The notes below the pieces were generated by a model that was not told the origin of the DNA, made no database searches, and was given only the letters and a program-made list of their open reading frames with translations. DNA of 64,000 bases, from positions 151,246-215,245 of the forward strand of contig CAKSIP010000001.1 in assembly GCA_934462825.1 (NCBI GenBank), read 5' to 3'. A program made the position numbers and the translations under genes. This document shows positions 26,081-36,084 of this stretch, piece by piece (within the stretch, counting starts at the first letter, position 1; the number at the start of each line of letters is the position of its first letter). Source of the stretch: an uncultured Eubacteriales bacterium. Its GTDB lineage: Bacteria > Bacillota > Clostridia > Oscillospirales > CAG-272.

Positions 26081-27385
26081 ATGGTCACTATCACGCATGT
26101 GGAGCGAGGCTCCCGCGCTTATCGCATGGGGCTGGAAGCCGGCGACAAGCTGCTGCGAATCAACGGCAATGAAATCAACGACGTTTTAGATTATCGTTTT
26201 TATCTGACCGAAAGCCGTCTGGAAATCGAAATCGACCGGAACGGCGAGCGGAACACGGGCGTCATCCTCAAAGGGGAGCATGACGACATTGGTCTTTCCT
26301 TTGAAACGCCTTTGATGGACAAAAAACATTCCTGCCGCAACGGCTGTGTGTTCTGCTTCATTGATCAGCTTCCCAAAGGACTGCGCCCCTCGCTCTATTT
26401 CAAGGACGACGATTCCCGTCTTTCGTTTCTGCACGGCAATTATGTCACGCTGACAAATATGAGCGACGCGGACATTGACAGAATTATCAAAATGCACATC
26501 TCCCCCGTCAACATCTCGGTTCACACCACCAACCCCGCGCTCCGCTGTCAAATGATGAAGAACAAGCGCGCCGGGCTGGTTCTCGATTATATCAAACGGC
26601 TGTGCGATGCCGGCATCACTGTATGCGGGCAGATCGTTCTTTGCAAGGGGCTGAACGACGGCGCCGAGCTTACACGCACCATGCACGATCTGGCCACGCT
26701 CCACCCCTCGGTGCAAAGCGTGTCGATTGTCCCGGCCGGCATGACGAAATATCGTGAGGGACTCTATCCGTTGGAGCCCTTTTCCAAGGAGGACAGCCGC
26801 AAGGTTCTCGCGCAGGTGGAAACCTTTGCCGAGCAGTGCCTTGCCTATTACGGCTCCCGCATCTTCTTCTGCTCCGACGAGTTTTATCTCAAGGCGGGAC
26901 GTCCGCTTCCCTCCGACGACTTCTATGAGGGCTACCCGCAGATTGAAAACGGAGTAGGGATGATCACCTCGCTTTGGACGGAATTTGAAACGGAGCTTGC
27001 CTATCTTGACGAATACACCGAGGGCTTTGTCCCCAAAACCAAGTCCATAGCGACCGGAGAAGCGGCTTATGCGCTGATCCGCCGCATGTGTGACACGCTC
27101 TGCGCCCGCGTTCCGGGCCTTACCGTTCATGTTTACAAAATCCGAAACGATTTCTTCGGAGAAACCATTACCGTCGCCGGGCTTTTAACCGGGCACGACC
27201 TGTATGCACAGCTGCAGGACAAACCGCTGGGGCAAGAGCTGTTGATTCCGGCCGCCACGTTGAAGGCCGACGAGGATCTGTTTCTCTGCGGCATGACGCT
27301 GAACGAGCTTTCGGAAAAGCTCCGCCTTCCCGTCGTCCCTTGCGGCTCGGACGGAGCGGAATTTATCCGAAAATTACTTGCATAA
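26081..27385 (+). CDS. DUF512 radical-SAM-like protein with PDZ domain
   Basis: The 434-residue protein has an N-terminal PDZ-like domain (about 1-65, GSRAYRMGLEAGDKLLRING). A radical-SAM-type cluster motif CRNGCVFC (CX3CX2C) follows near residue 86, with FIDQLPKGLRPSLYFKDDD directly after. The C-terminal DUF512 domain includes SVSIVPAGMTKYREGLYPLE near residue 218 and ends with FIRKLLA. The family is conserved in Firmicutes and often lies next to der, as here; its reaction is not known. The gene starts 51 bp after a perfect promoter, and AAGGATG precedes the ATG. der begins 40 bp downstream, so the two are very likely co-transcribed. Confidence 0.92.
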   Translation: MVTITHVERGSRAYRMGLEAGDKLLRINGNEINDVLDYRFYLTESRLEIEIDRNGERNTGVILKGEHDDIGLSFETPLMDKKHSCRNGCVFCFIDQLPKGLRPSLYFKDDDSRLSFLHGNYVTLTNMSDADIDRIIKMHISPVNISVHTTNPALRCQMMKNKRAGLVLDYIKRLCDAGITVCGQIVLCKGLNDGAELTRTMHDLATLHPSVQSVSIVPAGMTKYREGLYPLEPFSKEDSRKVLAQVETFAEQCLAYYGSRIFFCSDEFYLKAGRPLPSDDFYEGYPQIENGVGMITSLWTEFETELAYLDEYTEGFVPKTKSIATGEAAYALIRRMCDTLCARVPGLTVHVYKIRNDFFGETITVAGLLTGHDLYAQLQDKPLGQELLIPAATLKADEDLFLCGMTLNELSEKLRLPVVPCGSDGAEFIRKLLA

Positions 27386-27425
27386 TATAAGTTGTCCATT
27401 GACACACAAAGGAGGCATCAAAACC

Positions 27426-28757
27426 ATGGGAAAGCCTGTAATCGCTATTGTAGGGCGTCCGAATGTAGGAAAAAGTACGCTTTTTAATAAATTGATCGGA
27501 GAACGTCGCTCGATCGTGGAGGACGTCCCCGGCGTAACGCGCGACCGTATCTACGGGGAAACCGAATGGAGAGGGCAAAAGCTGATTATCATTGATACCG
27601 GCGGCATTGAGCCGAAAAGCGAGGATGTCATTCTCTCTCAAATGAAAACGCAGGCCGAAATTGCCATCCAAACGGCCGACGTCATTGTTTTTATGTGCGA
27701 TGTCAAGGCCGGGCTTTTGGCCGATGACCGGGATATTGCCATCATGCTCAAACGGAGCGGAAAGCCTGTGGTTCTCTGCGTGAACAAATGCGACAGCATA
27801 GGCTCTGCGCCGATGGCCTTTTACGAATTTTACGAGCTGGGGTTTGAGAAAGAACCGATCCCTCTGTCTTCCTTGCATGGAACGGGCAGCGGCGATTTGT
27901 TGGACGCCGTCCTGAAGGTGCTGCCCGAAGCAAGCGAAACGGAGGAGGACGACGACAGCATCAAAGTCGCCGTGATCGGAAAGCCCAATGCCGGCAAATC
28001 CTCGATCATCAACCGCATGGTGGGCGAAAACCGCGTGATCGTATCCGACGTGCCCGGCACCACCCGCGATGCGGTGGACACCTATGTGGAAAACAGCCAC
28101 GGCAAGTACACGTTTATCGACACGGCCGGGATTCGCCGTTCCTCCAAAATTGATGATAAAATCGAAAAATACAGCGTACTGCGCGCACACATGGCCGTGG
28201 AACGCGCCGATGTCTGCCTGATTATGGTGGACGCAAACGAAGGCGTCACCGAGCAGGATGAAAAAATTGCCGGCATTGCACACGAAGCCGGCACAGCCTG
28301 CATCATCGTCATGAACAAGTGGGACGCCGTGGAAAAGGACAATTCCACCTTCAAAAAGATGTCGGATGACGTCTATAAGGCTCTGTCCTACATGACCTAC
28401 GCCCCGATTGCTTTTGTTTCCGCCAAAACCGGTCAGCGGGTGGACACGCTGTACGATTTGATCAATTATGTCCAGGGACAGCGCTTGATGCGAGTCACTA
28501 CCGGCATGCTCAACGATGTGCTCGGCGAAGCCACCATGCGCGTTCAACCGCCTTCGGACAAGGGAAAGCGTCTGAAAATTTACTATATGACGCAGATTCA
28601 GAATGCGCCTCCTACCTTTGTCATTTTCTGCAACAACACCGAGCTGTTTCATTTTTCGTATCAGCGTTATATTGAAAACTGCTTACGAAACACCTTCGGC
28701 TTCAAGGGCACTCCCATTCGGCTGATCATCCGTATGAAAGGCGATGAAAGCGTCTGA
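27426..28757 (+). CDS. der: Ribosome-assembly GTPase Der (EngA)
   Basis: Der has two tandem GTPase domains and helps mature the 50S subunit. The first G1 motif is GRPNVGKST (residues 10-18) and the second is GKPNAGKSS (near 185). DTAG-type G3 motifs are DTGGIE and DTAGIR, and the G4 motifs are NKCD and NKWD. A C-terminal KH-like domain ends the 443-residue protein. The start at 27426 follows AAGGAGG; upstream in-frame codons belong to the untranslated spacer. It is the second gene of the DUF512-der-obg unit. Confidence 0.97.
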   Translation: MGKPVIAIVGRPNVGKSTLFNKLIGERRSIVEDVPGVTRDRIYGETEWRGQKLIIIDTGGIEPKSEDVILSQMKTQAEIAIQTADVIVFMCDVKAGLLADDRDIAIMLKRSGKPVVLCVNKCDSIGSAPMAFYEFYELGFEKEPIPLSSLHGTGSGDLLDAVLKVLPEASETEEDDDSIKVAVIGKPNAGKSSIINRMVGENRVIVSDVPGTTRDAVDTYVENSHGKYTFIDTAGIRRSSKIDDKIEKYSVLRAHMAVERADVCLIMVDANEGVTEQDEKIAGIAHEAGTACIIVMNKWDAVEKDNSTFKKMSDDVYKALSYMTYAPIAFVSAKTGQRVDTLYDLINYVQGQRLMRVTTGMLNDVLGEATMRVQPPSDKGKRLKIYYMTQIQNAPPTFVIFCNNTELFHFSYQRYIENCLRNTFGFKGTPIRLIIRMKGDESV

Positions 28758-30065
<1,308 letters not shown>

Positions 30066-30108
30066 TCAAGAATCAAGAATCGCCGAAACGCTTTTGCATA
30101 TGACAAAA

Positions 30109-30147
30109 GGCGTGTTAAAAAACTCATTTTGAGTTTTTTAACACGCC
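30109..30147. terminator. Bidirectional palindromic terminator between obg and a binding-protein gene
   Basis: This is a perfect 18-bp stem, GGCGTGTTAAAAAACTCA and its complement, with a 3-nt loop, followed by CTTTTTG on the plus strand. It belongs to the palindrome family seen at 45794. Confidence 0.9.
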
Positions 30148-30206
30148 CTTTTTGCAATCCATGCCGTTTGGGGGTGTCAACACCCCTTATGGCCGGATCG
30201 CTCGGA

Positions 30207-31772
30207 TCAATCCAATGCCAGCAACGATATGTTCAGCTTTCTCATCAGATTGTTCAGATTGTTTTTGGTGAAAGGCCCCATCACCACCGACCAAGGACGT
30301 CCCTTGGAAATAGCCTCGTTAGTCGGGTAGTCGGCCAGCACGTTCAGCTGCAAATGGTAAATCCGTCCGATGTCAAAGGAGATCGAATCCCGAATGATTT
30401 CAAACATACCCATATACTCGCCGGTTACAGAGAGCTTGCCCTGATACGTTACTTCAAAGATCGCAGGCGTTGTCAGCGTTTTTCCGTAATATCCCATCGT
30501 CTGCATAACGGTTGCGGCGCGGTCGCCATCGGGCGATTTGCGGCAAATACCGTAAGCGGAAAATCCGTTGGCAATGCAGGTATAGTATCTTCCCTGCTCT
30601 TTATTCAGCATAGGCGAAGGAAGGATGCCGAATTTCACATCGCTTTTCTTCAGACTTGCGCCGTACCCTGCCGTAGAAATACGGAAAATCGCACGGGAGT
30701 CAAGGAAAGCCGGATCAGCACTGTTGCTGTAGGTAGTGTCATTCAAAACGTCATTGGAATGTACCCACGCAATCATTTTGTCAATAAATTCTCCGAAGGT
30801 TTCTCCGAAAAATTCATCGGTAAAGCGGATGGCTTCTCCCTCTTTCTCGGACGGCTCTGCCAAACGGAAATTACAGCCCAAAACCAAGGCGTCCATATGG
30901 AAGAAAGCAAAAGCGGCTCCGAAGAAATCGTCGTCGGACTTGCCGTCTCCGCTCATATCCTGATATACGCCGCTGGAGCAACGGATCAGATCGTCCAGCG
31001 TCCAATCCTTGTTGTTTACTTTGGCTACAAGATCGCCCACGCCAAACCTTTCCGCCAAATCCAGGTTGTAGTAGATGGCATACATCATATGAAGCAGGTT
31101 GGTGGAAATATCTCCGGAAATGAAGTACAAGCGGTCTTTAATCTTGTACTCACTTTGCATATCCTTCGGCCACCACTCCTTGCTGAAATCCAGGTTTTCG
31201 TACTCGTACAAGTCGGTCAGAAGGCCGCTCAGCGTGACAACGCCCATAGTACGGCCGTACGCCGAAACGATGTCAACCGGTGTATCGGGATTTTCAATGC
31301 GGCGGCTCAAAGCATCCGCAAATTCCTTTTGCTTGCTTCCGTCGCCCAGCTCTCTCGTGAAGTCCAATTCAACGTTAAGAAGCTGCTCGGTATAAAGATT
31401 TCTTTTATAAATAGCGTCCAGAATCGGATCGCCGTCGTTTTCCAAGCGATTTACTTCATATTCCGGGTATCCGGCGTCCCAGTGAAATACGTAAATGGTC
31501 GACTCTTGGTAATTCACATTGGGGATTCCGATTTTTTCAAACTCCGTCTTCGTATCCGGCAGTGTCTCCGACGGTGTCGCCTCAGGCGTAGAGGAAGCGC
31601 CTGCGTTTTCGGTCTGAGAAGCCGAAGAGGTAGGTTCTCCGGAAACAATGGGGGTTTCCGATCCCGAAGGTTGGGGGTTCTTTGGTTTACAAGAAGTCAC
31701 GCAACTGAGAAGCATAACCGTCGAAAGAAACAACAGAATGATTTTTTTCATTTTCATCACGGGTTTTGTCAA
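30207..31772 (-). CDS. Extracellular solute-binding lipoprotein
   Basis: This sugar-type ABC solute-binding protein of about 521 residues has a lipoprotein signal (MKKIILLFLSTVMLLSCVTS then Cys-Lys). A Ser/Thr/Pro linker of about 50 residues follows the lipid cysteine. The binding fold starts near residue 75, with TPVDIVSAYGRTMGVVTLSG, YFISGDISTNLLHMMYAIYY and WTLDDLIRCSSGVYQ. I favour a TTG start at 31772 because AAAGGAA lies six bases before it. ATG codons at 31757 and 31751 lack a close Shine-Dalgarno but give the same signal peptide. No permease gene is adjacent, so its transporter partner is elsewhere or shared. Its own promoter is at 31869-31897. Confidence 0.85.
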   Translation of the reverse strand: MTKPVMKMKKIILLFLSTVMLLSCVTSCKPKNPQPSGSETPIVSGEPTSSASQTENAGASSTPEATPSETLPDTKTEFEKIGIPNVNYQESTIYVFHWDAGYPEYEVNRLENDGDPILDAIYKRNLYTEQLLNVELDFTRELGDGSKQKEFADALSRRIENPDTPVDIVSAYGRTMGVVTLSGLLTDLYEYENLDFSKEWWPKDMQSEYKIKDRLYFISGDISTNLLHMMYAIYYNLDLAERFGVGDLVAKVNNKDWTLDDLIRCSSGVYQDMSGDGKSDDDFFGAAFAFFHMDALVLGCNFRLAEPSEKEGEAIRFTDEFFGETFGEFIDKMIAWVHSNDVLNDTTYSNSADPAFLDSRAIFRISTAGYGASLKKSDVKFGILPSPMLNKEQGRYYTCIANGFSAYGICRKSPDGDRAATVMQTMGYYGKTLTTPAIFEVTYQGKLSVTGEYMGMFEIIRDSISFDIGRIYHLQLNVLADYPTNEAISKGRPWSVVMGPFTKNNLNNLMRKLNISLLALD

Positions 31773-31868
31773 GCAAAATTCCTTTCTTGCATTTTTCAAT
31801 GATTGCCTTTTGGGGACGCTTTCGGGCGCTCCCGCAAGGATCCGCACGAAAGGCATTTCATTGCTTAC

Positions 31869-31897
31869 ATTTTAACATTTGATTTCCAAAATGTCAA
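31869..31897 (-). promoter_or_regulatory. Promoter of the solute-binding lipoprotein gene
   Basis: On the minus strand TTGACA (31892-31897) and TAAAAT (31869-31874) have a 17-bp spacer. Confidence 0.75.
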
Positions 31898-31982
31898 GAG
31901 ATTTCCCACTTTTCTTTTACTGTTCTTTTCCTGTATCTTACTCGACGTCAAAAACGGGTTTTTCCCCTTGTTTTTCCCTCGT

Positions 31983-34355
31983 TTACTCGCCAAAATAGTT
32001 GATAGAGCTTTCCATTGTCAGATAAATGATATAGTCCGGCGACAGCGTTTGGAGAACCTCGGCGGGGATTTCGGTTTGCCCTTCCTCCAGCACATACATC
32101 GTGCTGAAATGGCGTGCCATCAGATCCAGCGTCCGTGTAAGGCCGGCATCCCGAACCACCACAGCCACCGGCAAATCGGGATCGCTATGCGTCACAAACT
32201 GCTTGGAACGAATCAAGGCACCCAGCGTTTTATCGTAATAGCTCAGCAAGCCGTCCAGCGCCGAGAAACGGACGTTCTTTTCGGCCACGCTTCCGCTCGG
32301 GAATCCAACGGCTGTGGACAGCGCACCGCCGGACGTATTGAAAATCTGCGTTTTGTATTTTTCAATGGGTTGCACGGTCAGCTCCGGGAAATCCTTTTGG
32401 ATTTCCGCCATCAGCCCGGCGTAGATGAAATAATAGGCTGCATCCGTGTACAAATCCGAGGTCTGCATGAACAATTTGTAGTCCGCCGAACATTCGCGCA
32501 ACTTGTTGGTAAAGTCAAGCACCGTAGCGCCGGCGCCGGCCACGCTGAGCCTGTAAAGAGATCGGATGGTTTCCAGATCCTGCAATTGCTCGGTCAACGT
32601 CTGCGGCAATCCGTTCCGATACACCGACAGCTTTTCCGGGAAGATGCAATGAATCACTCTTGTTTTTTCGTTGGAGGAGCTTTTCATCAAGAACGCCGTT
32701 TGATCCGCCAAGCGCCGGTTGAAATACTGAATCTGCGCGGCGTCGGGAATCCGGGTTTGGAAGTAGGAAGAACGATACAAAATCGAATTTTCCCCGACAA
32801 GCGCCGTTTTTTCCGAAACGTTCGGCACCATTTTCGTTTGCAGCGTCACAAGGCCGCTCCTGTTTTTCCCTTCCGCTTTGGCGCTGACGGCAATTTCCAC
32901 ATCCGTTATGCCATCCTCCACAGTCACCACGGCAAAAAAGCGCCCATCAAATTCTTTCACCGACAAATTTTTGATGCTTTCTCCGAAAAGCGTGACCTCG
33001 GCGCCGCTTTCCACGATACCCGTCACACAAACGGTGTTCTCGGTCATCTGCGTGCAAAGCACGTCGCGCGGCGTTGCGGTTGAGTAGGGGTTTTGCCCCG
33101 GATTCAGCCCCTCGTCGTAAGAGCTTGCCATCGGATCCCGAATCAGCGAATACAATTCATCCTCATGGATAAACTGAATCACAATATCAGGATCGGCGTT
33201 TTCAAAGACGGCGCGGTTAAACACATGGCTGGTACGGTAAGAGGTCACTCCAAACGTGTTGGAAAAATAGGGCATCAATTGGATTTTGTCCCACTCCTGC
33301 GTAACCTCCAGCAAGACCGAAGGCTCTAAGGGAATTTCTTTGCGATATTCCAGCTTGGTATACGTGGTTTCCAGATCCCCGAAAAGCTCCAGCGTGGTAT
33401 ATTTGTATTTATTGAACTCGGACAGAGAGATGGTTTCGTTCGGCAAGGTGGCCTCAATATGCGCCAGAGCGGCCGCCGTTTTTCCCATGGTGTAGTGCGT
33501 GTACATGCTGTACTCCGACACGTCGGAAATCCGCTCCGGGGGTACCGGGTTGCCCGGAATGGCCCTGACCGCGGCGGCATAGGCGTAATAGGCGCCGAGG
33601 GCGTTGAGCGTATTTTCCGTGTTGTTGTAAAGCAAACCATGCGACTTGACCGCTTGCAAAGGCTCGGAGAGGTTCAGAAAGGCGTCAAACCCCTTATATT
33701 CCAAATAAGCCTGCAATTGCAAAAGCATGGTGTTTTGGCTGATGCTTCCATAGCAATCCGGCATGTTTTCACTGTAAACCGTTTGTGCATTGGGAATCAC
33801 GGCCAAAAGATACGTACATCCATTGTTTTGATACGCCAGGCGCCGCATTTCCAAATGCTGATAAAAGGACTCCAGCGTGCTTTGCGAGAGTAAATTTTCC
33901 CCCACATAATCCGCCGTATAATCATAGCCGAATTTGTTTTTCCCCGCCATAAACAAAAATCCGTTCTTTCCCCCAATCACCCGGTTGCCGAACGTATTTC
34001 CGAAAATCCGGTATTCCGCCACATAAATTTTCGAGGCAAAGGTTTTGTTTTTCAGGCACGCATCGTCGAACGACGAAAACACGCTGCGCTTGACCTTGGC
34101 ATCGTCGAAGTATTTTCGGTTCATCGTGCCGCTCGGATCCAGCAGCAAAGAGAGCGCAAAGGAAACGGCCAGGGTGGCGATCACGCCGACAATGAGAACC
34201 GCCAGGATAGTATTCACCACGCGTTCCCGGCTCAGCTTTCCCTCTTTTTCGCTTGCGTTTTCGTTTTCTCTTTCGCTTTCGCTTTCGCTTTCGCTTTCGC
34301 TTACTTTTTTATTTTCGTTTTCTTTGTCTCTATCCATTTCGGATTCATAGCCCAT
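31983..34355 (-). CDS. AlgX/AlgJ-like SGNH protein, apparently tandem and degenerate
   Basis: The 790-residue membrane protein pairs with the MBOAT gene just upstream, as AlgJ/AlgX pairs with AlgI in polysaccharide O-acetylation. It has a Glu/Ser-rich cytoplasmic tail (residues 1-40, Ser-Glu repeats), one membrane helix (46-72), and two outside SGNH-like halves at about 95-400 and 520-790. The first half has GGKNGFLF and the second starts near NSILYRSSYF. The places where the catalytic Asp-x-His motif should lie read YNNTENTLNALGAY (about 243) and MQTSDLYTDAAYY (about 650). The Ser motif in the second half reads VRDAGL rather than VRDSF. Catalysis therefore looks lost or displaced; this is inference from family memory. 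The ATG follows AAGGAGAGG. Confidence 0.72.
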   Translation of the reverse strand: MGYESEMDRDKENENKKVSESESESESERENENASEKEGKLSRERVVNTILAVLIVGVIATLAVSFALSLLLDPSGTMNRKYFDDAKVKRSVFSSFDDACLKNKTFASKIYVAEYRIFGNTFGNRVIGGKNGFLFMAGKNKFGYDYTADYVGENLLSQSTLESFYQHLEMRRLAYQNNGCTYLLAVIPNAQTVYSENMPDCYGSISQNTMLLQLQAYLEYKGFDAFLNLSEPLQAVKSHGLLYNNTENTLNALGAYYAYAAAVRAIPGNPVPPERISDVSEYSMYTHYTMGKTAAALAHIEATLPNETISLSEFNKYKYTTLELFGDLETTYTKLEYRKEIPLEPSVLLEVTQEWDKIQLMPYFSNTFGVTSYRTSHVFNRAVFENADPDIVIQFIHEDELYSLIRDPMASSYDEGLNPGQNPYSTATPRDVLCTQMTENTVCVTGIVESGAEVTLFGESIKNLSVKEFDGRFFAVVTVEDGITDVEIAVSAKAEGKNRSGLVTLQTKMVPNVSEKTALVGENSILYRSSYFQTRIPDAAQIQYFNRRLADQTAFLMKSSSNEKTRVIHCIFPEKLSVYRNGLPQTLTEQLQDLETIRSLYRLSVAGAGATVLDFTNKLRECSADYKLFMQTSDLYTDAAYYFIYAGLMAEIQKDFPELTVQPIEKYKTQIFNTSGGALSTAVGFPSGSVAEKNVRFSALDGLLSYYDKTLGALIRSKQFVTHSDPDLPVAVVVRDAGLTRTLDLMARHFSTMYVLEEGQTEIPAEVLQTLSPDYIIYLTMESSINYFGE
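34271..34300. repeat. Hexanucleotide repeat inside the AlgX-like gene, 5 x TTTCGC
   Basis: Five exact TTTCGC copies (minus strand GCGAAA) encode the Ser-Glu dipeptide run in the cytoplasmic tail. Its length can change by slippage without a frameshift. Confidence 0.9.
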
Positions 34356-34427
34356 AAAAGAACCTCTCCTTCATCCAAATTTATTTTTGCGACGGGGTTC
34401 GCCGCCTCCCTCTCGCGGTTAACACGC

Positions 34428-35909
34428 TCACACAAAGAGGAAGCCGAAGGCCTCTGTCGTCAGCTCCGGGAACTGCGGCAGAAACAGCACCAACGCCATC
34501 ACGTAAAGCGCCGTTGTCAGAACAACGCAGGCGATCCGCCATATGACGTAAACTATGGGTTCGTCGCTGTCATAGCAAAGCCCTTGCCCCACGGATTTCA
34601 AGGCAAAAGCCCGTCTGGCTCCTCCGATAAAGAGAGCGGACAGCAGGGGAATCAGCACGTACTTTGCGTTGCTCAGCACGGCGCGGGCCTTATAAGACAG
34701 CGCAAAGATGTCCGCCGAAAACGCCTTTTTCAGCAAAGCGGCAAAATTGGCAGGCGTATTCAGAATCACGAAGAACCAAAAGAGTGAAAAGAGCAGCAAA
34801 GTGCCCGTCCATCCGATCACACGCCCGGCGATTTTCGGCTCTGTATGCCTTTTTTTCATCCCGTCCACGGTCGTATTATCGCCCGCCTCCGCTTTCTTTT
34901 CGCCCTTATGCTTTGCGCCAAACAAAAAGCACAAAGCCATTATCGAAAGAAAAGGCCAAAGCACAAGCGCCGCGGAAAGCGAATGGGCAAACAGAAACGC
35001 ATGGCAGGCGCCCACCACAAGCCCCGTCAGCAGTCTTCCTGCCGTTGAGCCTTTGGTTCGCGTCAGAAGGGGGCGCGCCACGTACTGAACGAAGAAGCCA
35101 TAAAAGCTGATAAAAGATCGTTTGATATAGTGAAAAGGGGTAATCGCGGCCAGAGGCGCGTTAAAGTCCTCGCCCACGGGGAAGCCGAGCAAATGGCAGA
35201 TTCCCACGGCCATATCGGAATACCCCGAGAAAAAGCTGTAGGCGCACACCCCGCCGACCAGCATCAGCAAAAGCACGGTGCACAGGCCGATCTGATTTTC
35301 GGCTTCCGCCAAAATCAAATCGCTTCCCTGCTTCAAGACAGCGCCAATCATCAGACACTTGGCAAAGCCGAGGAAAAAGCGAAGCAAGCCTTTCACCGAA
35401 AAGGCCATCGTGGGCTTGGCATGATCGGCCATTTTCACAAAATCGCCGTACCGAAGGATCGGGCCAACCAACAAAACCGGGAAAAAGCTGACGTAAGTCA
35501 GCGCGTCCCACGGACTGTCGGGCGTTCTTCCCTCTTTGTTCCGAATGTCGGAGCAAAGAGAAATCACGGCCGCCAGAAGGATCAGAAGGCCGGTTCCGAT
35601 AAATTTCGAGCCCCATGCGGTCAGGCGAAGCACCAGCACCGCCACGGCCGCCACGCCGGCCGCCCCTTGCAAAATAGCAAGAATCCGGACGTTTTTGGTG
35701 TTCCGATAAAAATGCACCGAGAGAACGGTAGCCCAAAAGATCACCGCCGCAAAAAGAAGGCTGTAGGGGCGATTCAGATTCACGCAAATCAGAAACGCCA
35801 AGGAAATCACAGGCAACACGCTCACACGCTTATAAGGGGGAACCAACACATAAACCGCCATGGCCAGCGGCATGAAGATAAACATAAAGGAGGGGGAGAG
35901 AAAGGTCAT
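34428..35909 (-). CDS. MBOAT family O-acyltransferase, AlgI/DltB-like
   Basis: MBOAT proteins move acyl groups across the membrane to extracellular acceptors. The 493-residue protein has about ten helices. The N-terminal FLSPSFMFIFMPLAMAVYVL is typical of AlgI-like members, and PFHYIKRSFISFYGFFVQYV near residue 260 is close to the active tunnel. The probable catalytic histidine lies in GACHAFLFAHSL near residue 300; the usual WHG context is altered to CHA. AGGAAAGGAAC precedes the ATG. The AlgX-like gene follows by 72 bp, so the two likely acetylate or otherwise acylate a surface polymer together. The polymer is unknown. Confidence 0.85.
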   Translation of the reverse strand: MTFLSPSFMFIFMPLAMAVYVLVPPYKRVSVLPVISLAFLICVNLNRPYSLLFAAVIFWATVLSVHFYRNTKNVRILAILQGAAGVAAVAVLVLRLTAWGSKFIGTGLLILLAAVISLCSDIRNKEGRTPDSPWDALTYVSFFPVLLVGPILRYGDFVKMADHAKPTMAFSVKGLLRFFLGFAKCLMIGAVLKQGSDLILAEAENQIGLCTVLLLMLVGGVCAYSFFSGYSDMAVGICHLLGFPVGEDFNAPLAAITPFHYIKRSFISFYGFFVQYVARPLLTRTKGSTAGRLLTGLVVGACHAFLFAHSLSAALVLWPFLSIMALCFLFGAKHKGEKKAEAGDNTTVDGMKKRHTEPKIAGRVIGWTGTLLLFSLFWFFVILNTPANFAALLKKAFSADIFALSYKARAVLSNAKYVLIPLLSALFIGGARRAFALKSVGQGLCYDSDEPIVYVIWRIACVVLTTALYVMALVLFLPQFPELTTEAFGFLFV

Positions 35910-35942
35910 AGCTTTGTTCCTTTCCTAAGCAAAATTGGTAAA

Positions 35943-35973
35943 AAGCCGCCGCGGCCGAATGCCGTGGCGGCTT
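35943..35973 (-). terminator. Terminator upstream of the MBOAT gene
   Basis: AAGCCGCC pairs with GGCGGCTT, with inner CGGC/GCCG pairing, and TTTTTA follows on the minus strand. It could end the MarR/ABC operon. It also begins at the predicted start site of the promoter at 35980-36008, so attenuation of the MBOAT transcript is possible. Confidence 0.65.
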
Positions 35974-35979
35974 GACAAT

Positions 35980-36008
35980 ATGATACCACAGGGAGCGGCA
36001 TCTTGCAA
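35980..36008 (-). promoter_or_regulatory. Possible promoter for the MBOAT/AlgX-like operon
   Basis: On the minus strand TTGCAA (36003-36008) and TATCAT (35980-35985) have a 17-bp spacer. A terminator hairpin lies directly downstream. Confidence 0.45.
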
Positions 36009-36084
36009 GTTTTTTTTGAAATATGCGTGTCTACCCTGCTTTTTCTTGGCAAAATGCCGTGTTTTTTATCCTTTTCGGGGGCTT

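Noticed and set aside
34271..34300. TTTCGC repeats as a possible CRISPR or regulatory array
   Set aside because: It is a coding hexamer run for a Ser-Glu tail with no spacers.
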